Assembly: GCA_016197345.1 (NCBI GenBank)
Contig: JACPVY010000359.1
Location: 1 to 5,422, forward strand
Source: Burkholderiales bacterium
GTDB taxonomy: Bacteria > Pseudomonadota > Gammaproteobacteria > Burkholderiales > Burkholderiaceae_D
Direction of reading: 5' to 3'
Length of the DNA: 5,422 nucleotides
Positions 1 through 5,320 of the stretch are shown in pieces (position 1 is the first letter of the stretch; each line of letters opens with the position of its first letter). The position numbers and the translations under genes are program-made. The notes under the pieces were generated by a model. It was not told the DNA's origin. It saw only the letters and a program-made list of their open reading frames with translations, and did not search any database.

Positions 1-229
1 CATAATTAGCGCGCACTTTGGACGCAATGGTTTGAATCACTTCGTGCCGCATCGCTTGGGTGATGGCCATATCGGGCATTGCTGGCTTGCTCGCCGTGGT
101 CGATGGTGCGCTATCCGCAGCGAAGGCCGGCAGACTAGGCAAGGCCAACAAACTCGATGCCACGCTCGCGGCGAATGTAATTTTGATAAAACGCACAAAG
201 GAGGCATGTGCGGCATTTCTTTTCGACAT
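1..229 (-). CDS. N-terminal part of an exported protein, possibly an S41-type peptidase (runs off left edge)
   Basis: The first 76 codons of a minus-strand gene are present; the rest lies beyond position 1. The start chosen is ATG at 227-229, preceded by GGAG with a 6-nt gap. An in-frame ATG at 239-241 is possible but would swallow that ribosome site. The product starts MSKRNAAH, has a basic n-region, a hydrophobic stretch (about residues 17-36) and a likely signal peptidase I site after PAFAA (about residue 38), so it is exported. The mature part opens with a Ser/Thr/Ala/Pro-rich spacer, then a helix of the form MRHEVIQTIASKVRANY. A helix like this, ending in 'NY' or 'RY' before 'VFP', is typical of the N-terminal region of S41/C-terminal-processing-like peptidases. 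That family call rests on one short motif seen from memory; the catalytic region is not in the window. The gene is divergent from the Lrp-type regulator at 359, which suggests shared control. Confidence 0.6.
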   Translation of the reverse strand, partial: MSKRNAAHASFVRFIKITFAASVASSLLALPSLPAFAADSAPSTTASKPAMPDMAITQAMRHEVIQTIASKVRANY

Positions 230-272
230 TCTTTTCTCCATAGAATTATTTTGTTCCATCCCGCTTTTTTGC

Positions 273-302
273 ATGACGTGGCGAAATTATATCGACTACA
301 AT
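273..302 (+). promoter_or_regulatory. Predicted promoter of the Lrp/AsnC regulator gene
   Basis: ATGACG (273-278) resembles a -35 box and TACAAT (297-302) a -10 box, with an 18-bp spacer. The predicted start near 309 gives a leader of about 50 nt before the GTG at 359. It faces away from, and overlaps, the leftward promoter for the exported protein, so one bound regulator could affect both. Confidence 0.35.
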
Positions 303-303
303 T
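285..303. promoter_or_regulatory. 19-bp near-palindrome, candidate Lrp-type operator between divergent promoters
   Basis: The arms AATTATA (285-291) and TACAATT (297-303) are inverted repeats matching at 6 of 7 positions around a 5-bp centre, TCGAC. Each arm contains one of the two predicted -10 boxes. Lrp/AsnC proteins bind as dimers or higher oligomers to AT-rich imperfect palindromes and commonly regulate their own gene and a divergent neighbour. The position and symmetry fit such an operator; the assignment is inference. Confidence 0.4.
286..291 (-). promoter_or_regulatory. Predicted -10 box (TATAAT) for the leftward exported-protein gene
   Basis: Read on the minus strand, 291-286 is a perfect TATAAT. 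It would place the transcript start near 279, about 50 nt before the ATG at 229. The region where a -35 should lie (about 309-314) is a poor match, so the promoter may need an activator; the divergent Lrp-type regulator is an obvious candidate. The call rests on motif match only. Confidence 0.4.
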
Positions 304-358
304 GATTTATTCCCGCGTTTATAAGCGTAGTTCAGACAAAAATTCCGAGGAAAAATCT

Positions 359-832
359 GTGTTAGATAAGATAGACCGAGATATCATCGACCTACTCCGC
401 ATCGACGCCCGTATGAGCTTTCGCGAACTGGGCGAACGCGTCTATTTAAGTGCGAATACGGTCGCCGATCGTGTGCGTCGGCTGCAAGCGGAAAACGTCT
501 TGCTAGGCTTTCATGCGGAAGTGAATTTAGCGGCGCTGGATTTGCCGCTACAGGCTCTGGTTGATATCAAAATGGCACGTGAAACTTCAGCAGAGAGTTT
601 TGAAGCGGCGATTGAAACCATCCCAGGCATCATCGAAGCGACATTGATGACGGGCACGTATGATTACATGCTACGCGTCGCCTGCCATGATCAGCTTGAT
701 TTAATGCGCTTAATCGAAGCCCTACGCGAGCGCGCGGGCGTACAAGACACATTCAGCCGCGTCATCTTGCACAATAAGCGTGTGCAGACGCCCTTTCTAC
801 GGCCCCTCCCCTCGATTACGTCGAAAAAATAA
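359..832 (+). CDS. Lrp/AsnC-family transcriptional regulator
   Basis: A 157-residue protein, the usual size for this family of leucine/amino-acid-responsive DNA-binding regulators. The start chosen is GTG at 359, because GAGG (347-350) sits 8 nt upstream and the product then begins with the family's typical LDKIDRDIIDLL helix; the frame is open far upstream but that part has no family resemblance. Residues about 3-60 form the winged helix-turn-helix, with the recognition helix near residues 31-42 (SANTVADRVRRL). Residues about 65-145 match the RAM (AsnC_trans_reg) effector and oligomerisation domain, including the G-T-Y-D-Y motif at 99-103, which lies in the ligand-binding and dimer-contact region of the family. 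The C-terminus has a short basic tail. It is divergent from an exported protein across about 130 bp with a shared palindrome, which suggests autoregulation plus control of that neighbour. The effector cannot be told from sequence. Confidence 0.95.
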   Translation: MLDKIDRDIIDLLRIDARMSFRELGERVYLSANTVADRVRRLQAENVLLGFHAEVNLAALDLPLQALVDIKMARETSAESFEAAIETIPGIIEATLMTGTYDYMLRVACHDQLDLMRLIEALRERAGVQDTFSRVILHNKRVQTPFLRPLPSITSKK

Positions 833-889
833 AAACAGGGCAATCTGATCAGCAACACTTGATTCTATGTTGCCATACTGATTGCCCTG
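824..889 (-). terminator. Rho-independent terminator of the CARDB-protein gene, overlapping the regulator's stop
   Basis: A perfect 10-bp stem pairs 836-845 (CAGGGCAATC) with 880-889 (GATTGCCCTG). A second 6-bp stem pairs 852-857 (GCAACA) with 868-873 (TGTTGC), separated from the first by symmetrical 6-nt internal loops. On the minus strand the hairpin is followed directly by TTTTTATTTTTT (835-824), the hallmark of an intrinsic terminator. On the plus strand no T-run follows, so it is oriented for the leftward gene ending at 978, about 90 nt away. The T-tract is the complement of the last Lys codons, the stop codon and the A-run after the regulator gene, so the two convergent genes share these bases. 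The stem may still protect the 3' end of the regulator mRNA. Confidence 0.85.
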
Positions 890-977
890 CTCAAAACTAC
901 CTTACCACGTTGTTATACCTGCCAAACTACTGATTTTGCTGCGCTACTGACGACGGAACTGGTAAATGATTCAGCGA

Positions 978-2585
978 TTATTTGCATGGTGAATCTACGG
1001 TCACGGTGATTTGCGCCACGTTATTGGTTTTGTTCGATTCGGCGACGACGTTGCCTGCATCGAGTTTGACTTTCACCACGTTCACACCGCTATTCAAATA
1101 CGCTTGGGTATTGATGACTTTGTTGCTATCGGCATTGATCAATTGATTCGTTTGCCGACTGACTACGGTATCGCCGACCAAGATTTGATTCATGAAAGAA
1201 GCGGCACCTACTTTGCCTGTATTTGCCATATCGTAAGCAATGTTGAACGCGCATTTGCCATTTGCTGCCAAGATTGCATCAGCCCGTGTCACCTTGATGC
1301 TACCGCCCCAAGCTACTGACTTACCATTCACGGCCATGCCTTTTTGGCTGACCAAATCAGCGATAGGCGTGGTCACAGGTGTAGGCGTTGGCGCAGTTTT
1401 GCCGCAAGTCGCATTCGAGGTCACTTTGATGGAGCGCATATTATTGCTTTTATCTTCGACTAAGTTGTTATCCGAATCGAGATAGAGCTTGAGCTCAAAG
1501 CTGCCGCTTGGCAGATAAGGCTGGGTCGATACGATACGCCCGGCTCCCGCTGGTAGCGTGACACCGCTTTGTACTGCCACCAAGCTGCTGCCCGCAAATA
1601 GGCTGTTTTTGAATGCTGGCACCGCGCCGCCGCCCATATTGCCAACATCGTAGCTGACGTTGTAAGCGCAATTGCCATTGCTATGGGTGAAAGAATCGGC
1701 ATCGGTCAACACCACGCTACCACCCCAAGCGACAAACTTACCGCCTGCGCCACCAATCGCACCACCGATGGTGATACCACGCACACTGACGACATCAAGC
1801 TTGCCACCATTATCTTTTTTAGGATCGTTTGGCGTAGGGCTAGGTACTGGGCTAGGCGTTGGTGTAGGCGTTGGCGCTGGGCTAGGCTTAGGTTCAGGAT
1901 TTGGCTTAGGTTCAGGGCTAGGTTTTGGCGTAGGTGTAGGTGCTGGGGTTGGCGTAGGTGCTGGGGTTGGCGTAGGTGCTGGGGTAGGTTTGGTATCGCC
2001 ATCGGTTTTCGCGACGCCACCGCACAAATCAGGCAAGGTCACCAACACTGCAGGCAACTTGTTATTGGCACGATTGGCTTCACCGACGGCATTGTCTGGG
2101 TCTATCATCAATTGCAGATTGAAGACGCCAGCAGGCAAATAGGGTTGGGTGCTGATATTTTTGCTTTGCCCACCCGCCACTTGCAAATTGCTAGGAATCG
2201 CGGCGACATACGCTTCTGGATTATCGGCAAAGTAGGCTTTGCCATTGTCTTTTGGGACGCCGTTGATGGTCGCTGCTTTGACGCGGGTAGCGACTAACCA
2301 GGCTTTGAATGGTTTGCCGGTTTCGTTGCCGACATTGGCGACATCAAAGGTGACATCGAATGCACACATGCCATTGCCTTTTGCGATTGCATTAGCCGCA
2401 GACAGATTGACTGTACCACCCCATGGCACATATTTCGCTGCGCTACCTAAGCCACCCACACCGCCGCCTATCGTAATGCCATGCAAGCTGGTCAAATCTG
2501 GGCCAGCGGCAGCGGCAGCGCTGCAAGCAAAAACGGTGATGATGCCAGCAACTAATTTCGCCAAAGTCAGGTTATATGCAAACAT
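978..2585 (-). CDS. Secreted three-domain CARDB-like protein with Pro/Thr linkers
   Basis: A 535-residue protein of unknown function. ATG at 2585 is supported by AAGGAG (2597-2592) 6 nt upstream. Residues 1-27 are a signal peptide with an Ala-rich cleavage region; Cys21 lies there, but Phe at -2 makes a lipobox unlikely. Three related domains follow: about 29-188, 264-394 and 408-534. Each opens with a Gly-rich G-I/M strand, then a WGG motif, then an 'ADA...NGxCAFN..YD..N.G' block, then 'STQPYLPSG' or a variant, and ends with 'LD.DN.V.E.N..NN', the signature of CARDB (cell-adhesion-related) beta-sandwich domains. Cys pairs are 74/188, 306/394 and 445/534, one pair per domain. Linker 1 (about 199-252) is almost pure Pro with Thr, Ala, Ser, Lys and Glu; linker 2 (about 399-407) is short. 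No catalytic domain, sortase signal or C-terminal anchor is visible. The layout suggests a binding or adhesion role at the surface or in the medium. It is monocistronic with its own terminator. Confidence 0.85.
   Translation of the reverse strand: MFAYNLTLAKLVAGIITVFACSAAAAAGPDLTSLHGITIGGGVGGLGSAAKYVPWGGTVNLSAANAIAKGNGMCAFDVTFDVANVGNETGKPFKAWLVATRVKAATINGVPKDNGKAYFADNPEAYVAAIPSNLQVAGGQSKNISTQPYLPAGVFNLQLMIDPDNAVGEANRANNKLPAVLVTLPDLCGGVAKTDGDTKPTPAPTPTPAPTPTPAPTPTPKPSPEPKPNPEPKPSPAPTPTPTPSPVPSPTPNDPKKDNGGKLDVVSVRGITIGGAIGGAGGKFVAWGGSVVLTDADSFTHSNGNCAYNVSYDVGNMGGGAVPAFKNSLFAGSSLVAVQSGVTLPAGAGRIVSTQPYLPSGSFELKLYLDSDNNLVEDKSNNMRSIKVTSNATCGKTAPTPTPVTTPIADLVSQKGMAVNGKSVAWGGSIKVTRADAILAANGKCAFNIAYDMANTGKVGAASFMNQILVGDTVVSRQTNQLINADSNKVINTQAYLNSGVNVVKVKLDAGNVVAESNKTNNVAQITVTVDSPCK
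1933..1986 (-). repeat. Three tandem 18-bp units coding for the Pro-Thr-Ala linker
   Basis: Units at 1933-1950, 1951-1968 and 1969-1986 read GGYGTAGGTGCTGGGGTW on the plus strand, with one or two differences among them. Each codes for a six-residue Pro/Thr/Ala block of the linker between CARDB-like domains 1 and 2. Looser relatives (GGCTTAGGTTCAGG-type units) continue the Pro-rich linker down to about 1830. Such in-frame 18-bp repeats can gain or lose units by slippage, changing linker length without breaking the frame. Confidence 0.8.
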
Positions 2586-2725
2586 GTTGTTCTCCTTGTG
2601 TATGGTTAGAGCATTTGCTTCAGGGATTCGTCTGTTTTTCGGTTTTTATCGCGATCCTGCTGCGCTTGATTTCCATACAGCAACAATGATGCCAGCTTTA
2701 GCCTGGCTAGAACTTGCCCACAAAC

Positions 2726-2745
2726 AAGGAGAAAAAATGGCTTAA
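2726..2745 (+). promoter_or_regulatory. Orphan ribosome-binding site with ATG-GCT-TAA
   Basis: AAGGAG (2726-2731) is followed after 5 nt by ATG (2737-2739), one Ala codon and TAA. A second in-frame stop, TGA, is at 2767-2769, after which the same frame stays open to 3072. It faces away from the CARDB start, and CAAGGAGAA (2725-2733) is the inverted copy of the CARDB gene's own ribosome site (2590-2598). It may be the remains of a divergent gene start, a minimal ORF, or chance. Confidence 0.25.
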
Positions 2746-2820
2746 AAAGAAATCAAATTACACATTTGAATTACTTTTGAACACTTAATTGATGATTTTT
2801 GGCAATTTATGCCATACGCG

Positions 2821-2889
2821 CTGACAAAAATCGTCATGAAATTTGCCTGCTGCAAAAATTCATTGCCGCAAGGTAATATTTTTTGTCAG
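2821..2889. repeat. 69-nt two-armed hairpin with perfect 10-bp ends
   Basis: CTGACAAAAA (2821-2830) and TTTTTGTCAG (2880-2889) are perfect inverted repeats. Inside them a second stem pairs ATGAA (2836-2840) with TTCAT (2859-2863) and TTTGC (2842-2846) with GCAAA (2852-2856), closing on a 5-nt loop. On the minus strand the inner stem is followed after 5 nt by TTTTT, so it could be a weak terminator for the DUF2145 operon, whose last stop is about 140 nt upstream. It could also be a small structured RNA or a tiny inverted-repeat element. Confidence 0.45.
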
Positions 2890-3026
2890 TTGAGGGTTCG
2901 GTCGCATGCCCTCGCCAAATATCGCGAAATGGCGGTAGATCGACCAAGAGCAAGTAGCCCACTAGCAAACCACAGCGGGCGGGGAAGTGAGAAACGATTT
3001 GGAATACAGATTGACGTCGAAGAGTG

Positions 3027-3872
3027 TTATTTCACTTTCAATTCCAACACCTGCATTTGCGGTTCGCGCTGAGCGATAAAGCGATATACCGAATCGACTG
3101 TCACCGCATCAATATGCCCCGCCATGCGTCGATCAAATGGATGATCATCAAAGGCGACGTTCGCGCGAAACATACGCCCACCTAATCGCGTTAGCATCGG
3201 AATTTCTAAGGTGCTAGCTTGATAGCCCGCTTGTTTCAGCCACGCTTGCACTTCGTTGCGACTAGGATTTTCCTTTTCCATTTGCGCGCTAGCATAGGTT
3301 TCTAGCACCCATTGGTTGGAATTTTGGTATTTACTGGAAAAGGCATAAGCCACCATATTGTATTTGGCCTCATGCATCGCTTCTGGATTGGATTGGCGCA
3401 AAATCTTGACCAAGCGCGCCTGACTGGCCTCTTCGGGAATGACGATTTTTGTTTCGTAGGCAAACATATCGTCCAGAAAGAAGCTGCCCAAGCCTTCGTC
3501 ATACAAATCAGAAAGGGCGGTGCCGCAGGCATTGAGCTCATGTACCACGAGCCATTGCCCTTGCGGATGATCGCGCCAGACAATCGCCATATGCGAATAG
3601 CGCAAATTGTATTTCGATAAATCTTGTCCAACTCGTGCAATAAACGCCACTTGAGCGCCAGATTTATCCAACGCTATTCGGCTTTGATACGCCAAATCCA
3701 TTGCTTTAATCACTTGGGTGGCGTCTAGCGCACGCGGCTCACACGAGCGCCCCGCCCAAGCAGGTAGCACCGCTAGCATACTGGTCAGCAAGACCGAGCA
3801 GGCTAGCTTGGGTAAAGGTCGATGCCCGGTGACAAAGACATCGGTCGATCGTAGTAGGCGCTTATGATCCAC
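3027..3872 (-). CDS. DUF2145 family exported protein
   Basis: A 281-residue protein that I recognise as DUF2145, a proteobacterial family of unknown function. The start chosen is GTG at 3872, because AAGGTGG lies 6 nt upstream; ATG at 3917 is in frame but lacks such a site and would overlap the upstream gene by 56 bp instead of 11. A late hydrophobic stretch (about residues 23-38) ends in AWA-GRSC, a likely signal peptidase site after residue 40. Family-typical segments follow: 'ARVGQDLSKYNLRYSHMAI' (79-97), 'VVHELNACG' (109-117), 'DEGLGSFFLDD' (125-135), 'YNMVAYAFSSKYQNSNQW' (171-188) and 'RLGGRMFRANVAFDDHPF' (229-246). The SH...W-x-V-V-H-E order followed by a Q-N-S-N-Q-W block recalls permuted papain-like (NlpC/P60, YiiX-type) folds, but a clear catalytic Cys is not evident there. 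It is the second gene of an operon and probably translationally coupled to the first. Likely site: periplasm. Confidence 0.85.
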   Translation of the reverse strand: MDHKRLLRSTDVFVTGHRPLPKLACSVLLTSMLAVLPAWAGRSCEPRALDATQVIKAMDLAYQSRIALDKSGAQVAFIARVGQDLSKYNLRYSHMAIVWRDHPQGQWLVVHELNACGTALSDLYDEGLGSFFLDDMFAYETKIVIPEEASQARLVKILRQSNPEAMHEAKYNMVAYAFSSKYQNSNQWVLETYASAQMEKENPSRNEVQAWLKQAGYQASTLEIPMLTRLGGRMFRANVAFDDHPFDRRMAGHIDAVTVDSVYRFIAQREPQMQVLELKVK

Positions 3873-4290
3873 GTTGCGCCACCTTGTTTGAATACAGCAT
3901 CGATTTGCCGATTTCATTCGGAATAAATGCTAATACTTTGCCCGACGCGACCAATAAATGCCCACTCCCCACCACCACTAAGCGCGCCGATTGCCCCGCT
4001 GCCTTGGATAAATCTTGACTGACTTGCCCCACCACGTTGAACGAAGCTTCTGCCCCTTTGGCGACGCTACGCACCACCACAGTCGCACCTTGGGCCGAGA
4101 CATCGACACTTTTGACCACCACCGCGCCCGACATATCCAGCACGGCCAAGGGTACTGCCAAGACCAAAATAGAGCCAATTGCGCTCACCTCGGAAGGCCC
4201 ATCGGACAGGCCGTGCGCCGTAGCTGGATAGCTGACGCTGGCAAGGCTAGCGGTTGCCATCCCTAGGGCAAAAGTTAAATGCCGTTTCAT
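3862..4290 (-). CDS. Small exported hydrophobic protein, partner of the DUF2145 gene
   Basis: A 142-residue protein with no assigned function. The start chosen is ATG at 4290, which has GGGAGG 4 nt upstream and begins a clear signal peptide: MKRH, a hydrophobic core, and an A-T-A cleavage site near residue 25. The frame is open to 4371, but that extension would bury the signal peptide. The mature chain is rich in Val, Ser, Ala and Gly, with a hydrophobic segment at about 38-52, a beta-rich central part, a second hydrophobic stretch at about 103-124, and a conserved-looking 'FIPNEIGKSMLYSNKV' end (122-137). From memory, small proteins with this kind of ending, next to DUF2145 genes, recur in pseudomonads and betaproteobacteria. 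It comes first in the operon and overlaps DUF2145 by 11 bp, so the two products are probably needed together. The 205 bp upstream of it show no clear promoter. Confidence 0.75.
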   Translation of the reverse strand: MKRHLTFALGMATASLASVSYPATAHGLSDGPSEVSAIGSILVLAVPLAVLDMSGAVVVKSVDVSAQGATVVVRSVAKGAEASFNVVGQVSQDLSKAAGQSARLVVVGSGHLLVASGKVLAFIPNEIGKSMLYSNKVAQRGS

Positions 4291-4495
4291 ACAGCCTCCC
4301 CAATAGTCGAATGATGCAAATAATACAGAAGGACGAAGCATAAGCGATTCTCTTGCTCTATCCGTCACCATTCTTATCAGATGTCAGCCGCATTTCCTTA
4401 GCCTAAACTATCCTCAACCAGCGGTATTACAATCTGCTACGTGCCAAAAATTTCAAGCGCGCCCTAGCGTTTTGCACAACCACTCAAACCTCCCT

Positions 4496-5320
4496 TTAGC
4501 GCAGACTCAAGGTGCTACGCTTCCACTGTGGTGTTTGCCATTTGGCGAACAAATTGACGGCACCGGGCCGATCCGCCCACACTTCAACCGCCAAGCTATC
4601 CATATTCAATACTTCAAAGCTACGTTTAAAGCGCCCTTCGACGCGCGCTTCACGCGCCACCAGCAATTTATTCGTCGCTGGCACCCAGCCAGCGAATTCG
4701 GCATAGCCGACATCCGGTTCACTCGCCGCGGGCGGCAAGACATCGACCACCCAGCCATTGCTGGTTTGATGCATCAACCACAGTTCACGCCACCCATCGA
4801 GCGGCTGCACCGCTAGCGCAACCGCCGTATTGCTGGCATTAAAGCTGGCAGATGCCGCCCACACCACGCCATACGAACAACGCTTGAGTAGCTCTGGCTT
4901 GTCTTTAGCCTTCAGATCGAGCAGGCTAACGCAGGTTTCACCCGGCGCACCCACGCTGGTTTGCAATTGCAAAGCAGCCGTTTTTGCCGTCGGCGGTAAT
5001 TGCAAGCTAGGGACTAATTCCGCCGCCCAGCGCACGCTAGCGGTATGGATCGCGGCTTCGTTGTAAAGCGCAACATCGTCATCTGGCAATTGATTTTTAT
5101 CGACGCCTGCCAATTCTTCTATCGCCCTTTGCCCAGCTTGCTGATAGCCCTCGCCCTTGCGGCTACGCTGATAGGCGATGCTCGCCCACACCCCTGCACG
5201 CCGCATCCGCACGCGATTTTGCATATAGTCGGGCAAATCTTGCTCTTTCACTTTGTCCAGCACATCGGCACGCCAGTTATCGAGCGCGATTTTTTGCAAA
5301 GGGGGCAGCGCCGGATCCAT
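4496..5320 (-). CDS. Uncharacterised beta-rich protein, probably missing its 5' end
   Basis: A 274-codon frame I cannot name. Residues 1-105 look helical and charged. Residues about 128-274 are beta-rich: Cys130 and Cys148, then 'AVALAVQPLDGWRELWLM' (166-183), 'YAEFAGWVP' (206-214), 'KLLVAREARVEGRFKRSFEV' (218-237) and 'WQTPQWKRSTLSLR' at the end. These resemble blades of a TolB-like beta-propeller and the C-terminus of hypothetical exported betaproteobacterial proteins I have seen, which are longer. The ATG at 5320 has no Shine-Dalgarno sequence and no signal peptide follows, although the cysteine pair suggests an extracytoplasmic protein. The frame continues upstream, without a better start, to a stop at 5389-5391, in DNA of quite different composition. 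So this is either a gene with a weak start or the 3' portion of a larger gene cut by a rearrangement. No clean terminator follows it. Confidence 0.6.
   Translation of the reverse strand: MDPALPPLQKIALDNWRADVLDKVKEQDLPDYMQNRVRMRRAGVWASIAYQRSRKGEGYQQAGQRAIEELAGVDKNQLPDDDVALYNEAAIHTASVRWAAELVPSLQLPPTAKTAALQLQTSVGAPGETCVSLLDLKAKDKPELLKRCSYGVVWAASASFNASNTAVALAVQPLDGWRELWLMHQTSNGWVVDVLPPAASEPDVGYAEFAGWVPATNKLLVAREARVEGRFKRSFEVLNMDSLAVEVWADRPGAVNLFAKWQTPQWKRSTLSLR

Larger units (their letters stand above)
2586..3026. other. 441-bp intergenic region without a convincing gene
   Basis: This gap lies upstream of the CARDB gene and downstream of the DUF2145 gene. It is richer in A+T than the genes, especially at 2740-2890. 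It holds the CARDB ribosome site (2592-2597), a plus-strand AAGGAG-ATG-GCT-stop signal (2726-2745), a short TGGCA/TGCCA hairpin (2800-2814) and a longer two-armed hairpin (2821-2889). A plus-strand frame is open from 2770 to 3072 but has no recognisable product and runs into the antisense of the DUF2145 gene. The promoter of the CARDB gene should lie here, but I could not find a good -35/-10 pair. Confidence 0.6.

Noticed and set aside
32..358. Upstream extension of the Lrp/AsnC frame by 109 codons
   Set aside because: It overlaps the divergent exported-protein gene and promoters, and shows no family similarity; GTG at 359 has a ribosome site and gives the normal family length.
1672..2297. 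Plus-strand ORFs coding Gly/Val-rich or Arg/Trp-rich repeats
   Set aside because: They are the antisense of the Pro/Thr linker of the CARDB protein; their repeats come from the real gene's codons and they have no ribosome sites.
2521..2525. Cys21 of the CARDB protein as a lipoprotein site
   Set aside because: The preceding V-F-A does not fit a lipobox because of Phe at -2, and a good Ala-rich signal peptidase I region follows.
2620..2676. Minus-strand 18-codon basic ORF ahead of the CARDB gene
   Set aside because: No ribosome site, and short enough to arise by chance in a leader region.
2892..2913. GAGGGTTCGGTCGCATGCCCTC resembling a tRNA T-arm
   Set aside because: The loop is 12 nt rather than 7 and no acceptor, D or anticodon arm can be folded around it.
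4291..4371. 27-residue N-terminal extension of the small exported protein
   Set aside because: It would put the signal peptide in the interior; ATG at 4290 has a purine-rich ribosome site and starts a standard signal peptide.
4427..4447. TTGGCACG on the minus strand, like a sigma-54 -24 box
   Set aside because: No GC at the required -12 spacing; the next TTG is several bases too far.
4440..4480. GC-rich stretch then T-run downstream of the 4496-5320 gene as a terminator
   Set aside because: No stem longer than about 3-4 bp could be paired before the ATTTTT run.
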